NCBI GenBank assembly: GCA_028287415.1
Contig: JAQBPS010000675.1
Location: 1-7,020 of the forward strand
Length of the DNA stretch: 7,020 bases
Source of the DNA: Bacillota bacterium
GTDB lineage: Bacteria > Bacillota > Sulfobacillia > Symbiobacteriales > Symbiobacteriaceae
Direction of reading: 5' to 3'
A model generated the notes under the pieces. The model worked only from the letters and a program-made list of their open reading frames with translations, searched no databases and was not told the origin of the DNA. A program made the position numbers and the translations under genes. Below are positions 6,179-7,020 of the stretch, one piece after another; position 1 is the stretch's first letter; each line of letters begins with the position of its first letter.

Positions 6179-7020
6179 TCAGCAAGGAAGGAGGCCCGTG
6201 CGGCGGAACTTGTAGCGCTCGTAAAGCAACTCCACGCCGCCGTCCCGGTGGCTGAACGCCACGACCTGCCGGTAGCCGCCCCCGACGGTGTGAAAGCGGG
6301 ACCGCTCCGGATTCAGATCAAACGGCACCAGGGGGACCGACTCTTCCGAGTGCTTGTTCTTGAACTCCAGCATCAGCAGGTCGCCCTTGCGCCGGACGGT
6401 CGCGGGGAAAGTGCCCCGGTAGGTCTCGTACTGGCCGGTCAGCCCGTCCAGGATCTGCTCCGTCCGCAGCGCCGGCAGCGCCCACGGGTCCTCGCCCAGG
6501 GCCGTGGCCAGCGCAAAGTCGGCGATGTTCGCCATGGAGTACCCGGTGCCGTTCGCCAGCACCACCGCCCCAAGCTTACGATCGGGCAGGAAGCGCATCG
6601 CCGCCGTCGCCACATACATCATGCCCGTGTGGCCCACCAGCCGATGGCCGAAGAAGCGCGAGTTGCTCAGACCGAAGCCGTAGAAGGCTGCGGGCTCACC
6701 GGTGGTCATGCTCTCCGGGGGCGTGCGCACCTCTGACGCAGACATCGCCGCGATCGATGCCGGACTGACGATCCGCCGCCCGTCCGGCCCGGCCCCCTCA
6801 TTCAGATACATCTCCAGATAGCGGCTCATATCCAGGGCGTTGCTGACCAGGCCGCCGTCGGCCTCCGCCTGCCCCCACGGGTAATCGCTGGCGATGTGGT
6901 TGCCTTCCTTGTCGACCACGTAGGGCACGGCCACGTCAGCGTCGGCCTTGACGAGGTCGCGCTGGTGAGCGCTGCGCGTCATCCCCAGAGGCAGCAGGAT
7001 GTGCTCCCGCACGTAGTCCG
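6179..7020 (-). CDS. Beta-lactamase/PBP-like serine hydrolase, 5' end outside window
   Basis: The frame is open to the window edge; the visible 279 residues are a C-terminal part. A GTG at 7012 exists but is not the true start, because the residues before it continue the family-typical DYVREHILLPLGM stretch. The family is the class C beta-lactamase-related serine hydrolases (PF00144), which includes esterases and D-aminopeptidases as well as beta-lactamases. Visible marks, numbering the fragment from its first complete codon: the LLPLGM helix (8-13), ADGGLVSNALDMSRYL (53-68) and the HTG triad (130-132) that takes the place of KTG. The catalytic SxxK and YxN motifs would be encoded upstream, outside the window, so activity cannot be judged. 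After about residue 190 comes a beta-rich tail domain (to 279) with alternating charged strands, like the C-terminal domains of such peptidases. No signal peptide can be seen because the start is missing. The gene ends in its own terminator. Confidence 0.9.
   Translation of the reverse strand, partial: DYVREHILLPLGMTRSAHQRDLVKADADVAVPYVVDKEGNHIASDYPWGQAEADGGLVSNALDMSRYLEMYLNEGAGPDGRRIVSPASIAAMSASEVRTPPESMTTGEPAAFYGFGLSNSRFFGHRLVGHTGMMYVATAAMRFLPDRKLGAVVLANGTGYSMANIADFALATALGEDPWALPALRTEQILDGLTGQYETYRGTFPATVRRKGDLLMLEFKNKHSEESVPLVPFDLNPERSRFHTVGGGYRQVVAFSHRDGGVELLYERYKFRRTGLLPC

Noticed and set aside
7010..7012. GTG as the start of the beta-lactamase-like gene
   Set aside because: The in-frame residues before it (Asp-Tyr) continue a family-typical helix, and the required SxxK and YxN motifs must lie further upstream.

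Overview
The window is a GC-rich bacterial segment in which every convincing gene lies on the minus strand. Three signals suggest a high-GC Bacillota-type organism (Symbiobacterium-like clostridial lineages) or, less likely, a Chloroflexota member: strong purine-rich ribosome binding sites paired with TTG or GTG starts, a well-formed intrinsic terminator after almost every gene, and a superoxide dismutase resembling the Bacillus SodF type. This placement is an inference from sequence style, not a database result.

Layout in transcription order, from high to low coordinates. (1) 6179-7020: C-terminal part of a serine beta-lactamase/penicillin-binding-protein-like hydrolase, whose start and SxxK/YxN motifs lie beyond the window; terminator at 6117-6154. 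(2) An AT-rich promoter region, then 3551-5998: a soluble hybrid-sensor histidine kinase (PAS, GAF, shortened GAF-like, PAS, HisKA, HATPase_c) with no response regulator in view; hairpin at 3504-3545. (3) 2805-3461: Fe/Mn superoxide dismutase, whose stop codon lies in the loop of its own terminator. (4) A 340-base gap holding an unusual small membrane-protein frame (2530-2640) and an extended -10 promoter. (5) 1487-2464: a PAP2/AUR1-like integral membrane phosphatase or phosphotransferase; terminator at 1428-1469. (6) 1020-1316: an unrecognised 98-residue three-helix membrane protein; terminator at 959-997. (7) 1-894: the N-terminal 298 residues of an unrecognised exported protein that runs off the window.

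The genes look like a row of mostly single-gene transcription units rather than one pathway. Themes are envelope and membrane functions (hydrolase, PAP2 enzyme, small membrane protein, exported protein) and stress sensing or defence (sensor kinase, superoxide dismutase). The kinase and superoxide dismutase are the only pair with no clear promoter between them, so they may be partly co-transcribed. I see no rRNA, tRNA, CRISPR array, insertion sequence or phage gene. No new multi-gene system is evident. The most notable points are the glycine replacing the phosphatase-motif Thr/Asn in the kinase, its shortened second GAF domain, the stop codon inside the superoxide dismutase terminator, and the small membrane-protein frame without a normal start codon.
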